A stretch of 64,000 bases of DNA, taken from assembly GCF_003390925.1 (NCBI RefSeq), contig NZ_QUBS01000085.1, positions 1 through 64,000 of the forward strand. The letters run 5' to 3'. The notes beneath the pieces are model-generated. The model did no database searches. It was not told where the DNA came from and saw nothing but the letters and a program-made list of their open reading frames with translations. The stretch comes from Trinickia diaoshuihuensis. Its GTDB lineage: Bacteria; Pseudomonadota; Gammaproteobacteria; Burkholderiales; Burkholderiaceae. The position numbers and the translations under genes were made by a program. Shown in pieces: positions 10,587 to 18,858 of the stretch (within the stretch, counting starts at the first letter, position 1; every line of letters begins with the position of its first letter).

Positions 10587-10717
10587 TCGGCGAGTCCGAC
10601 GGCGGCCCGTCAAGCGCGACGGGCGCCGTAGCGACCGCCGCTGTCGCGACGGCGGCCGTAAAATAGCGCCCATCGTCAATCGACCATAGCCACGCCCGCT
10701 GGCGCGGCCGCCGTTGC

Positions 10718-11674
10718 ATGAAGATTCTCTTGCACACCCCGCATGCCGAGGATGCGCCCGCCTGGGTCGCCTCCCTTCAAAGCGCGCAGCCGTCCGCGCA
10801 CGTACGCCTGTGGTCGCCCGGCGATACGGCGGATGCCGACTACGCCGTGCTGTGGCGCCCGCCCGCCGAACTGTTCGCTAGACGGGGAAAGCTACGCGCC
10901 ATGTTCGTGCTCGGCGCGGGCGTGGATGCGCTGCTCGCGCTCGAGCGGCGCGAGCCGGGAACCTTGCCCGCCGGCGTGCCGCTCGTGCGCCTCGAGGACG
11001 CCGGCATGGCCGAGCAAATGGCGCAATACGCGATCCATGCCGCGCTGCGCTACCTGCGACGGTTCGACGAATACGATCTGGTCCGGCGCGAGCACGGCGG
11101 CGACGCGCCGTGGCGCACGCTGGAACCGCATCCGCGCGAATCTTTCCATATCGGCGTGTTAGGCCTCGGAATGCTCGGCGCGCATGTGGCCAAATCGCTC
11201 GCGTCCCTCGGTTTTTCCGTGCGCGGCTATAGCCGCGGCATGAAGACGATCGAGGGTGTCGATACCTTCGCCGGCGCTAGCCAATTGCCCGCGTTCCTCG
11301 ACGGCCTGAAGCTCGTCGTCAACCTCTTGCCGAGCACGCCCGATACCGACGGCATACTCAACCGCGATCTGTTCGCGCGGCTGGCGCATGGCGCGTATCT
11401 GGTGAACCTCGCCCGCGGCGCCCACCTCGTCGAAGCGGATCTCATCGATGCGCTCGACGCGGGCCGCCTGGCCGCGGCGACGCTCGACGTGTTCGCGCAA
11501 GAACCGCTGCCGCCCGAGCATCCGTTTTGGCGCATGCCGCGCGTGACGATCACCCCGCATATCTCCGCGCTCACGCTGCGCGATCCGGCGGCCCGGCAAA
11601 TTGCGCGTAAGATTGAAGCACTTGAACGCGGCGAGGCGATCGGCGGCATCGTCGACATTCGCCGCGGCTACTGA
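10718..11674 (+). CDS. ghrA: glyoxylate/hydroxypyruvate reductase A-type dehydrogenase
   Basis: This is a D-isomer 2-hydroxyacid dehydrogenase of 318 residues, expected to reduce glyoxylate or hydroxypyruvate with NADPH. The Rossmann motif is GVLGLGMLGAHVAKSL (about residues 145-160), followed by VRGYSRG, where an arginine suits NADP binding. The catalytic set is present: arginine in NLARGAHLVEADL, glutamate in QEPLPPEHPFW and histidine in TPHISALT. The length fits the GhrA subfamily. It is followed by the HMG-CoA lyase gene with about 100 bases between. Confidence 0.88.
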   Translation: MKILLHTPHAEDAPAWVASLQSAQPSAHVRLWSPGDTADADYAVLWRPPAELFARRGKLRAMFVLGAGVDALLALERREPGTLPAGVPLVRLEDAGMAEQMAQYAIHAALRYLRRFDEYDLVRREHGGDAPWRTLEPHPRESFHIGVLGLGMLGAHVAKSLASLGFSVRGYSRGMKTIEGVDTFAGASQLPAFLDGLKLVVNLLPSTPDTDGILNRDLFARLAHGAYLVNLARGAHLVEADLIDALDAGRLAAATLDVFAQEPLPPEHPFWRMPRVTITPHISALTLRDPAARQIARKIEALERGEAIGGIVDIRRGY

Positions 11675-11777
11675 AAAACGCAACCCGACGGCTCCCGACG
11701 CCGCGCGAATGCGCTCGGCGCCGGAGCCGATTCGTTTTGTTTAGCATTCCAAACGAACAGAATGGAGGAGACATTCC

Positions 11778-12701
11778 ATGTCTTTGCCCCACGCAGTGAA
11801 GATCGTCGAAGTCGGCCCGCGCGACGGCCTGCAAAACGAGAAGGAGTTCGTGCCGACCGAGGTGAAGATCGATCTCGTGAACCGGCTCTCGGCGGCGGGT
11901 TTTCGCAACATCGAAGCGGCATCGTTCGTGTCGCCGAAGTGGGTGCCGCAGATGGCCGACGGCACACAGGTGATGGAGGGAATCGAGCGGCGGCCAGGCA
12001 CGATCTACTCCGTGCTGACGCCGAATATGAAAGGCTTCGACGGCGCACTGGCCGCGCGTGCCGACGAGATCGTGATCTTCGGCGCGGCCAGCGAAGCGTT
12101 CTCGCAGAAGAACATCAACTGCAGCATCGCCGAAAGCATTGCGCGCTTCGAGCCCGTCGCGCGCGCCGCGAAGGAAAGCGGCCTGCGCGTGCGCGGCAGC
12201 ATTTCGTGCGCGCTCGGGTGCCCCTACCAGGGCGACGTGCCCGTCCCGGCCGTCGTCGATGTCGTGCAGCGCATGGCCGCGCTCGGCTGCGATGAGATCG
12301 ATATCGCCGATACGATCGGCGTCGGCACGCCCGGACGCACGCGCGAAGTCTTCGCGGCCGTCACGAAAGTGTTCCCGCGCGAACAGCTCTCGGGGCACTT
12401 CCACGACACCTACGGGCAAGCGCTCGCCAACATTTACGCGGCCCTGCTCGAAGGCATCGAGATCTTCCACGCGTCGGTCGCCGGTCTCGGCGGCTGTCCG
12501 TATGCGAAGGGAGCAACGGGCAACGTGGCGACCGAGGACGTGCTCTACCTCATGAATGGGCTAGGCATCGAAACGGGCATCGACTTGGATGCCGTCGTCG
12601 GCATCGGCGATTTCATTTCGAAGGCGATCGGGCGCGCGAACGTCTCGCGCGCCGGCCGCGCGTTGCTCGCCAAAGCAGCAAACGCCGCATGCGCCTCCTA
12701 A
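11778..12701 (+). CDS. mvaB: hydroxymethylglutaryl-CoA lyase
   Basis: This enzyme splits HMG-CoA into acetoacetate and acetyl-CoA, the last step of leucine breakdown. The 307-residue protein begins VKIVEVGPRDGLQNEKEFV, the substrate and metal-binding start of the HMGL-like TIM barrel. It has GHFHDTYGQALAN and the signature SVAGLGGCPYAKGATGNV with the catalytic cysteine. A strong ribosome binding site, GGAGGAGA, precedes the ATG. No other leucine-degradation gene is adjacent. The downstream YbaK-like gene is on the same strand. Confidence 0.95.
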   Translation: MSLPHAVKIVEVGPRDGLQNEKEFVPTEVKIDLVNRLSAAGFRNIEAASFVSPKWVPQMADGTQVMEGIERRPGTIYSVLTPNMKGFDGALAARADEIVIFGAASEAFSQKNINCSIAESIARFEPVARAAKESGLRVRGSISCALGCPYQGDVPVPAVVDVVQRMAALGCDEIDIADTIGVGTPGRTREVFAAVTKVFPREQLSGHFHDTYGQALANIYAALLEGIEIFHASVAGLGGCPYAKGATGNVATEDVLYLMNGLGIETGIDLDAVVGIGDFISKAIGRANVSRAGRALLAKAANAACAS

Positions 12702-12735
12702 ATCGATAAATCGAATCACGCGGAAACTACACGAG

Positions 12736-13278
12736 ATGGAGGATGCTCAGTTGAGGTTGACGAATCTGCCCGATGCGCCCGACGCATCGGAGCCGCTCGC
12801 CGCACTGCCGGAATCGGCCCAGCGCGTCGCGCTGTTGCTGCGCGAATGCGGCCACGAAAAACCTGTCGTCATGCTGCCGCAGACCGGCAAGACATCGGCC
12901 GAGGCCGCGGCCGGGCTCGGTTGTTCCGTCGCGCAGATCGCGAAGTCCATTCTGTTTCGCCGGCGCGAGGACGATGCCCCCGTGCTCGTCGTCGCGAGCG
13001 GCGCGAATCGTGTCGATGAGGAAAAGGTCGCGCAGCACGTAGGCGGAATCGCGCGTGCCGATGCGAAATTCGTCCGAGAAAAAACGGGCTATGCGATCGG
13101 CGGCGTTTGTCCGATCGGGCATTTGACCCCGCCCGTCACTCTGATCGATTCGGATTTGCTGCAGCTCGACAGCTTGTGGGCCGCGGCCGGCCATCCGCAC
13201 GCGGTGTTCAATCTATCGCCGCAGGAATTGATCGCGATGACGGGTGCGCCCGTGGTGGACGTCGCATTGCGCGGTTAG
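12736..13278 (+). CDS. YbaK/ProX-type aminoacyl-tRNA deacylase
   Basis: This 180-residue protein carries the YbaK/aa-tRNA deacylase domain, which hydrolyses wrongly charged tRNAs in trans. Visible family features are AAAGLGCSVAQIAKSILFRR, VLVVASGANRVDEEKVA, and the GYAIGGVCPIGH motif near residues 120-132. The start MEDAQLRLTNLPD was chosen over an upstream frame that overlaps the lyase gene. Whether it edits Cys-tRNAPro, Ala-tRNAPro or another species cannot be told. Confidence 0.88.
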   Translation: MEDAQLRLTNLPDAPDASEPLAALPESAQRVALLLRECGHEKPVVMLPQTGKTSAEAAAGLGCSVAQIAKSILFRRREDDAPVLVVASGANRVDEEKVAQHVGGIARADAKFVREKTGYAIGGVCPIGHLTPPVTLIDSDLLQLDSLWAAAGHPHAVFNLSPQELIAMTGAPVVDVALRG

Positions 13279-13323
13279 GGACCATGCGCCCCCGAGCATC
13301 GGGGCGCGATCGGTTCCGCGCGG

Positions 13324-13361
13324 ACAAAAAAGAAAGCCGTTCATCATCGAGGACGAACGGC
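13324..13361 (-). terminator. Rho-independent terminator of the EamA transporter gene
   Basis: A perfect 7-bp stem, GCCGTTC/GAACGGC (13336-13342 and 13355-13361), is followed on the minus strand by TTTCTTTTTTG. It lies about 95 bases past the stop of the minus-strand transporter gene. Confidence 0.8.
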
Positions 13362-13456
13362 ACAATGTTCGACGTGATCAGCGTCAGTTGTCATGATACC
13401 GATGCGCGCTCGGGCCACGCATCGGTGATTTCCCTGCAGATCGGCGCCGCCTGCCG

Positions 13457-14416
13457 TCACTTGCATTGAGCACTGCCGCGCGCGCGTAGCGCCGCACCAC
13501 CAGCCGCGCCTACCCGAGCGCCGCGACGCGACGGCACGATGCGCCAGCCGAAGTTCACGCCGGCGGCCGCCAGGAGAATCAGCGCCGCACCGGCCAGTTG
13601 CACCCAGGCAAGCGTCTGCCCGAATGCAAACCGGTCGCAGACGATCGCGACGATCGGGTAGATGAACGAGAGCGCCGCGGTCATCGACGTCGGCAGCTTT
13701 TGAATCGCGCCATAGAGCAGAACATAGACGAGCCCCGTGTGCACGACGCCGATCGTGGCCAGGTCGGCCCAAGGCAAGGACGTATGCGGGAGGGCCCCGT
13801 AGTCGACGAACGGCGCGAGCAGGAACACGCCGAGCGTGACCTGGATCAACGCGATCAATTGCGGCGGCGTGCCCTTGAGCCGCTTCGTGATGATCGACGA
13901 CACGGCATAGAAGAAGGCCGCACCGAGCGAATACCCGATCCCTACGAGATATTGCCCCGGCACCGCCAGCACCGCGGGCTGCACTTTGACGACGAGCAGC
14001 AGTCCGATAAACGCCACGCCGAGCCACGCGGCCGTCGAGACCGTGATGCGTTCGCGGAATACGACCGCGCCGAGCGCGACCAGCATGAACGGCTGCGTGT
14101 TGTAGGCCACCGTCGCCATCGAAATCGAGGCCCGCGAGTAGGCGGCGAACAGCAAGACCCAATTGGCGACGATGGCCGCGCCGCCCGCCGCGGCAAGCGC
14201 GAGCGTGCGCCACGTGAGCATCTCTTTGCGAATGAGCCCGAGCGCGGCGCAAATCGCCAAGAGCGTCGGAGCGCCCAACGCGCAGCGCACGAACACGACG
14301 TTTTGCGGGGACTGGCCCGAGGCGACGACGAGCCAGCCGATCGTGCCCGAGATCGACATCGCGGCGATCATCTCGAGCGCGCCGCGCCGGATTTCCTTGC
14401 CTGATTGATTCACCAT
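13457..14416 (-). CDS. EamA-family (DMT superfamily) transporter
   Basis: This inner-membrane exporter-like protein of 319 residues has ten predicted membrane helices in two EamA repeats (about residues 12-145 and 160-295). Family-like segments include SGTIGWLVVASGQSPQNVVFVRC near the N-terminus and ALSFIYPIVAIVCDRFAFGQTLAW in the second repeat. It is transcribed divergently from an Lrp/AsnC-type regulator 137 bases away. That arrangement is common for amino-acid exporters controlled by the neighbouring regulator, so amino-acid export is a reasonable inference but the substrate is not shown. Confidence 0.87.
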   Translation of the reverse strand: MVNQSGKEIRRGALEMIAAMSISGTIGWLVVASGQSPQNVVFVRCALGAPTLLAICAALGLIRKEMLTWRTLALAAAGGAAIVANWVLLFAAYSRASISMATVAYNTQPFMLVALGAVVFRERITVSTAAWLGVAFIGLLLVVKVQPAVLAVPGQYLVGIGYSLGAAFFYAVSSIITKRLKGTPPQLIALIQVTLGVFLLAPFVDYGALPHTSLPWADLATIGVVHTGLVYVLLYGAIQKLPTSMTAALSFIYPIVAIVCDRFAFGQTLAWVQLAGAALILLAAAGVNFGWRIVPSRRGARVGAAGGAALRARGSAQCK

Positions 14417-14553
14417 GAATGCACCTGTCTTGAGTCGCGCGTAAAGCGCCGGAAACCGAAGATCGATGCAAACGAGTCTAACGATTTGAAGCCGTTGAAA
14501 ACAGCGATAAACTTAGGCGGAAACGGAATTTTCTCTTCGAAACGAAGGCCGAT

Positions 14554-15120
14554 ATGCCAAAACGCCTTTCCGATGGTTCGAATATCCCCGATTTGGACTC
14601 GACCGACCGCGCCCTGCTGCGTCTGCTAGCCGACGACGCGCGCACCGCGGTCGCCGATCTGGCGCGCGAGATCGGGCTTTCGGCGCCGAGCACGGCCGAG
14701 CGGCTGCGGCGCCTCGAGGCACAGGGCGTCATCGAACGCTATACCGTGCAACTCGATCCGCGCGCGCTCGGCTACACGTTGCAGGCGATCGTGCGCGTGA
14801 AGCCGTTGCCGGGGCAACTGCATCTGGTGGAAGACGAGATTCGCCGCATCCCCGAATTCGTCGAATGCGACAAGGTGACGGGCGACGATTGCTTCATCTG
14901 CCGGCTCTTCTTGCGCAACATCGAGGAATTAGACGACATTCTGAACAAAGTCGGCGAGCGCGCCGAGACGAGCACCGCCATCGTGAAGGCGACGCCGGTG
15001 GCCCGGCGCCTCCCCCCGCTCGGACCAGCCGAGCCTCGCGCGGCACATACCGCCGGCCGCGCGCGCGAGGACGCGCAGCCGAGCGCTAAGCCGCGCGAGC
15101 TCAAGCGCGGTGTTCGTTGA
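14554..15120 (+). CDS. Lrp/AsnC-family transcriptional regulator
   Basis: The 188-residue regulator has an N-terminal winged helix-turn-helix (LLRLLADDARTAVADLAREIGLSAPSTAERLRRLE, residues about 14-50). A RAM ligand-binding domain follows, with AIVRVKPLPGQLH and ECDKVTGDDCFICRLFL. The C-terminal 40 residues are an arginine/alanine-rich tail beyond the usual family end. It is divergent from the EamA transporter and probably controls it in response to an amino acid. Its 3' end overlaps the convergent dehalogenase gene by 20 bases. Confidence 0.92.
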   Translation: MPKRLSDGSNIPDLDSTDRALLRLLADDARTAVADLAREIGLSAPSTAERLRRLEAQGVIERYTVQLDPRALGYTLQAIVRVKPLPGQLHLVEDEIRRIPEFVECDKVTGDDCFICRLFLRNIEELDDILNKVGERAETSTAIVKATPVARRLPPLGPAEPRAAHTAGRAREDAQPSAKPRELKRGVR

Positions 15121-16039
15121 CGCGCCTTTCGCTGCGGACCATGCGTTCGCCCGATTCGTCCGCTTCGAAGAAGTCGTGGATCTCCGCGATCAACGCGTCG
15201 GGCGCTTCCTCGGGGATGTAATGTCCGCACGGCAATGCGCGGCCGCTCACATCGCGCGCCACGCGTTGCCATTCGCGCAGCGGATCGAAGCAGCGAGCGA
15301 CGACACCTTCGGCACCCCACAGCACGCGCAGCGGGCAACCGATTTTACGGCCGCGCTCGAGATCGGCGCGATCGTGCTCGAGATCGATCGTGGCCGAAGC
15401 ACGATAATCCTCGCACATCGCGTGCACCGCACCGGGTGCGCGCAATGCATCGCAATAGGCGCGCAATGCGTCGGGCTCGAACGGTTCGAGCCCAGCATGG
15501 CGGCCGCCCATGACCGACTTCACATAGGTCTCCGGGTCCGCGCCGATCAGCGTTTCGGGAAGCGGCTCTGGTTGGATCAAAAAGAACCAATGGAAGTAGG
15601 CGGTCGCGAACGTGCGATCGGTCGCTTCGTACATCGCGAGTGTCGGCGCGATATCGAGGAGCATCATGCGCTCGACGGCGTCCGGATAATCGAGCGCCAT
15701 GCGATGCGCAACGCGAGCGCCGCGATCATGCGCGCACAACAGAAACCGATCGAACCCGAAATGACGCATGACGGCCACTTGATCCGCAGCCATTGCGCGT
15801 TTCGAATAGGGCGCGTGACTCGGATCGCTCGCGGGCTTGGCCGATCGACCGTATCCGCGCAGATCGGTGGCGACGACGGTGAAATGCTCGGCAAGGCGCG
15901 CGGCGCATCGGTCCCAGATGCGATGGGTTTGCGGATGTCCATGCAATAGCAGCAAAGGGGGACCGTCGCCGCCCTTCCATCCAAAAATTTCGACGCCGTC
16001 GGCATCGACGCTAAACGGAGTAAAGTCGGCGAAACTCAT
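15101..16039 (-). CDS. haloacetate (fluoroacetate) dehalogenase-like alpha/beta hydrolase
   Basis: This 312-residue alpha/beta hydrolase carries the full catalytic set known for fluoroacetate dehalogenases. The nucleophile is D105 in CAHDRGARVAH, carboxylate-binding arginines are R106 and R109, the acid is D129 in LLDIAP, halide-pocket residues are H150, W151 (YFHWFFL) and Y212 (EDYRA), and the base is H273 in CGHYIPEE. The oxyanion motif LLLHGHPQTH and DLRGYGRSAKP are also typical. These enzymes hydrolyse C-halogen bonds of haloacetates to glycolate. The assignment rests on motif matching; the natural substrate is not proven. Confidence 0.85.
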   Translation of the reverse strand: MSFADFTPFSVDADGVEIFGWKGGDGPPLLLLHGHPQTHRIWDRCAARLAEHFTVVATDLRGYGRSAKPASDPSHAPYSKRAMAADQVAVMRHFGFDRFLLCAHDRGARVAHRMALDYPDAVERMMLLDIAPTLAMYEATDRTFATAYFHWFFLIQPEPLPETLIGADPETYVKSVMGGRHAGLEPFEPDALRAYCDALRAPGAVHAMCEDYRASATIDLEHDRADLERGRKIGCPLRVLWGAEGVVARCFDPLREWQRVARDVSGRALPCGHYIPEEAPDALIAEIHDFFEADESGERMVRSERRVNEHRA

Positions 16040-16185
16040 AGCGCTCGCTCCTGCCTCTTATCGTTGTTCGAACCATTCGTATTCTAGGTGTGTGGCTGGC
16101 GTCTGCTTGTTCGAAGCGCCACGAAACGTAGAACCAGAGCACTCACTCGAATGCAAAGCGGCCCGGGACCGACGTTTTAATCGCC

Positions 16186-16202
16186 TATAATTCGAACGTT
16201 CG
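16186..16202 (+). promoter_or_regulatory. -10 box and palindrome before the nitronate monooxygenase gene
   Basis: TATAAT at 16186-16191 is directly followed by the perfect 10-bp palindrome CGAACGTTCG (16193-16202), about 30 bases before the start codon. The position over the transcription start would suit a repressor operator. No convincing -35 box was found. Confidence 0.5.
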
Positions 16203-16230
16203 TTCTTTTAATGAAGAGGAGACACGCGTC

Positions 16231-17187
16231 ATGGCCCTGCCCGCCGTCCTAAAGAATCTGACGCTGCCTATCGTCGCGTCGCCGATGTTCATCGTGAGCT
16301 ACCCCGAGCTCGTGCTTGCCCAATGCAAGGCCGGGATCGTCGGTTCGTTTCCTGCATTGAACGCGCGGCCCGCCGAATTGCTCGACGAATGGCTCACGCA
16401 GATGGACGAGGCACTGGCCGCGCACCGCGCCGCGCATCCGGGCGCGACGGTCGGGCCCGTCGCCGTCAATCAGATCGTGCATCAGTCGAACGCGCGGCTC
16501 GAACACGACGTGCGCGTGTGCGTCGATCACAAGGTACCCATCTTCATTACGAGCTTGCGCGCGCCCGCGAAAGAGATCATCGATGCGGTCCATAGCTACG
16601 GCGGCATCGTGCTGCACGACGTCATCAATTTGCGCCACGCGCAAAAAGCGCTCGAAGCCGGCGTGGACGGCCTGATTCTCGTGGCGGCCGGCGCGGGCGG
16701 CCATGCCGGCACGACCTCGCCGTTCGCGCTCGTCGGCGAAGTGCGGCGGATTTTCGACGGGCCGATCGTGCTGTCCGGCGCAATCGCCAACGGCGGCTCG
16801 ATCCTCGCCGCGCAGGCGATGGGCGCCGATCTCGCCTACATGGGGACCCGCTTCATCGCCACACGCGAGGCGCACGCCGTCGACGACTACAAGCGCGCGA
16901 TCGTCAACGCGAGCGCGTCGGATATCGTCTACACGAACCTGTTCACGGGCGTGCACGGCAATTACATCCGCGAGAGCATCGTCAACGCGGGACTCGATCC
17001 CGAGGCGCTGCCTGTCTCGGACAAAACCGCCATGAACTTCGCGAGCGACAAAGCAAAAGCATGGAAAGACATCTGGGGCGCGGGGCAAGGCGTCGGTTTG
17101 ATGGACGACGTGCCGAGCGTGGCCGAACTCGTCGAGCGGCTCAAGCGCGAATATAACGAAGCACGCGAGCGGCTGTCGCTAAGTTAA
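16231..17187 (+). CDS. nitronate monooxygenase (2-nitropropane dioxygenase family)
   Basis: This is an FMN-dependent TIM-barrel enzyme of 318 residues that oxidises alkyl nitronates to carbonyl compounds and nitrite. Family features are LPIVASPMFIVSYPELV at the N-terminus, the GGIVLHDVINLRHA segment, GLILVAAGAGGHAGTTSPFALVGEV with the FMN-phosphate-binding glycines and active-site histidine, and GADLAYMGTRFIAT. GAGGAGA precedes the ATG. The gene ends convergent with, and overlapping by 9 bases, the LysR regulator gene. Some family members act in fatty-acid or nitro-compound metabolism, so the physiological substrate is open. Confidence 0.9.
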   Translation: MALPAVLKNLTLPIVASPMFIVSYPELVLAQCKAGIVGSFPALNARPAELLDEWLTQMDEALAAHRAAHPGATVGPVAVNQIVHQSNARLEHDVRVCVDHKVPIFITSLRAPAKEIIDAVHSYGGIVLHDVINLRHAQKALEAGVDGLILVAAGAGGHAGTTSPFALVGEVRRIFDGPIVLSGAIANGGSILAAQAMGADLAYMGTRFIATREAHAVDDYKRAIVNASASDIVYTNLFTGVHGNYIRESIVNAGLDPEALPVSDKTAMNFASDKAKAWKDIWGAGQGVGLMDDVPSVAELVERLKREYNEARERLSLS

Positions 17188-18162
17188 TGGTCTTCGGTCG
17201 CAGGCGGCGACCTCGCTCGTTAACCAATCGGCGAAAGCTTGCGCACCGGGCTTCACGGTGCCCGTTTTGCGGCTGAGCAGCCAAAAGGCATTGGCGTCGG
17301 GCACCGCCACCGTGCCGACGCGCTCGAGCCGGCCGGCGGCCAAATCGTCGGCGACGAGTGCGAACGGAGCCAGCGCGATCCCGCGCCCGGCAATCGCCGC
17401 TTCGATCGCCAGGTGCATCACGCTGTAAAGAGGCCCCGACTCCGCCGCGGCGAGCCAGGCCGGCGAGTGCAACCCTGTCGCGGCAAGCCATCCGGTCCAA
17501 ACATTGTCGGGCCGCCCCCTGCTTAACCCCGCCGCCGATGATGGCGGCAATGCAACCCGCAGCAATGGAGCCGGGACGGGCCGCTCGATGAGCGACAGTT
17601 CCGCCGGCAGCGTGGCCCGCAACGCCGGGCTGCATACCGGCACGACCTCATCGACGAATGCAAGCCGCTGCGCGTCGAGCTCGCCGTACGGCCCGGGCCC
17701 GTAGCGCAATGCGAGGTCGATGCGCCCATCGTTGGCCAAATCGACGAGCGTTTCCGACACCAGGAGCTGCAAATCGATACCTGCGTGGCGCCGATAGAAA
17801 TCATCGAGGCGAGGCGCCAGCCAACGCGAAGCGAACGAAGGCACCGCGCTGATGACGAGCGTATTGCGTGGCGGCGCGTGCGAAGGGGACGCCGCGATCA
17901 GTGCGGCGTGGATCTGCGCGAATGCACCCGAGATATCGTTCGCGAGGACCGAGCCCGCCGGGGTCAAACGCACCGCGCGATTGAGCCGTTCGAAGAGCGG
18001 TGCCCCGAGATACGATTCGAGCGTCGTCACTTGCTGACTGATCGCGGCGGGTGTGACGAATAACTCCGTGGCGGCCGCTTTGAAGCTGCCCAGACGCGCG
18101 GCGGCTTCAAACGCACGCAGTGCGCTCAGCGGAAGGTTGTGGATCGCGATGACGTTCGGCAT
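17179..18162 (-). CDS. LysR-family transcriptional regulator, GcvA-like
   Basis: The 327-residue protein has an N-terminal winged HTH (LSALRAFEAAARLGSFKAAATELFVTPAAISQQV, residues about 12-46) and a periplasmic-binding-like effector domain (about 95-300). The sequence SALRAFEAAARLGSF and the HTH resemble the GcvA/DsdC branch. It is transcribed away from a flavin reductase gene with about 108 bases between, so the two probably share a control region. Confidence 0.92.
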   Translation of the reverse strand: MPNVIAIHNLPLSALRAFEAAARLGSFKAAATELFVTPAAISQQVTTLESYLGAPLFERLNRAVRLTPAGSVLANDISGAFAQIHAALIAASPSHAPPRNTLVISAVPSFASRWLAPRLDDFYRRHAGIDLQLLVSETLVDLANDGRIDLALRYGPGPYGELDAQRLAFVDEVVPVCSPALRATLPAELSLIERPVPAPLLRVALPPSSAAGLSRGRPDNVWTGWLAATGLHSPAWLAAAESGPLYSVMHLAIEAAIAGRGIALAPFALVADDLAAGRLERVGTVAVPDANAFWLLSRKTGTVKPGAQAFADWLTSEVAACDRRPLT

Positions 18163-18168
18163 CGCGTC

Positions 18169-18214
18169 AGTTTAGCCAAACTAATTCGACGACGGAAAAA
18201 CTCGTTTGTCGTCG
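18169..18214. promoter_or_regulatory. two inverted repeats between LysR and oxidoreductase genes
   Basis: The divergent intergenic region holds AGTTT-AGCC-AAACT (18169-18182) and, a few bases on, CGACGAC (18187-18193) with its inverted copy GTCGTCG (18208-18214). Paired dyads in this position are typical of LysR-type binding and activation sites. The assignment to this regulator is inference. Confidence 0.5.
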
Positions 18215-18270
18215 TGACCACCGTCCGCCTATGCTGGCGCTTCGATCCACCAATATGCTCAGGAGCGCGA

Positions 18271-18840
18271 ATGAATGCCCACGAATCGGTTCTGGTCTTG
18301 CTCGGCAGCGCGCGCCGCGAGGGCAACACGGAGCAACTCATGCGGCGCGCCGCCGCCCGGTTATCGACTGAACAAGCCGTACAGTGGCTGCATCTAGGCG
18401 ATTATCCGCTGCCGCCTTTCGTCGATATCCGTCACGAGGATGCGCCGGTCTACGAAGCGCCCACAGGCAACGAGGCGCTCTTGCTCGAACGGACCTTGGC
18501 CGCGTCGCACCTCGTCTTCGCGATGCCGCTCTACTGGTATAGCCTGCCGGCCGACGCGAAGCGCTACCTCGATTACTGGAGCGCGTGGATGCGGGTGCCC
18601 GGCGCCGATTTTCAGCGGCGCATGGCGGGCAAACAGCTCTCGGTCGTCACCACGGTCAGCGACGAGAATCGCCGCGTGGCCGAGCCGTTGATCGACTCGC
18701 TGCGGCTCACGGCCCAGTACCTTCACATGACGTTCCGCGGCGCGGTCGTCGCCTTCGGCAATCGCCCCGGCGAAGCGCTCGCGGCCCCTTCGATCGTCGA
18801 CGACATCAGCGCATTGTTATCCGCCGAGATTACCGCGTGA
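18271..18840 (+). CDS. NADPH-dependent FMN reductase / flavodoxin-fold oxidoreductase
   Basis: This 189-residue protein starts MNAHESVLVLLGSARREGNTEQL, where GSARREGNT matches the flavin-phosphate loop of the flavodoxin-like NAD(P)H oxidoreductases. MPLYWYSLPADAKRYLDYWSAWM is the second flavin-binding segment. AGGAG lies directly before the ATG at 18271; the frame extends upstream to 18139 but through the shared control region. It is divergent from the LysR regulator and probably under its control. The substrate is unknown: quinones, nitro compounds or flavin itself are possible. Confidence 0.87.
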   Translation: MNAHESVLVLLGSARREGNTEQLMRRAAARLSTEQAVQWLHLGDYPLPPFVDIRHEDAPVYEAPTGNEALLLERTLAASHLVFAMPLYWYSLPADAKRYLDYWSAWMRVPGADFQRRMAGKQLSVVTTVSDENRRVAEPLIDSLRLTAQYLHMTFRGAVVAFGNRPGEALAAPSIVDDISALLSAEITA

Positions 18841-18858
18841 CACCCATGGCCCACGTGG

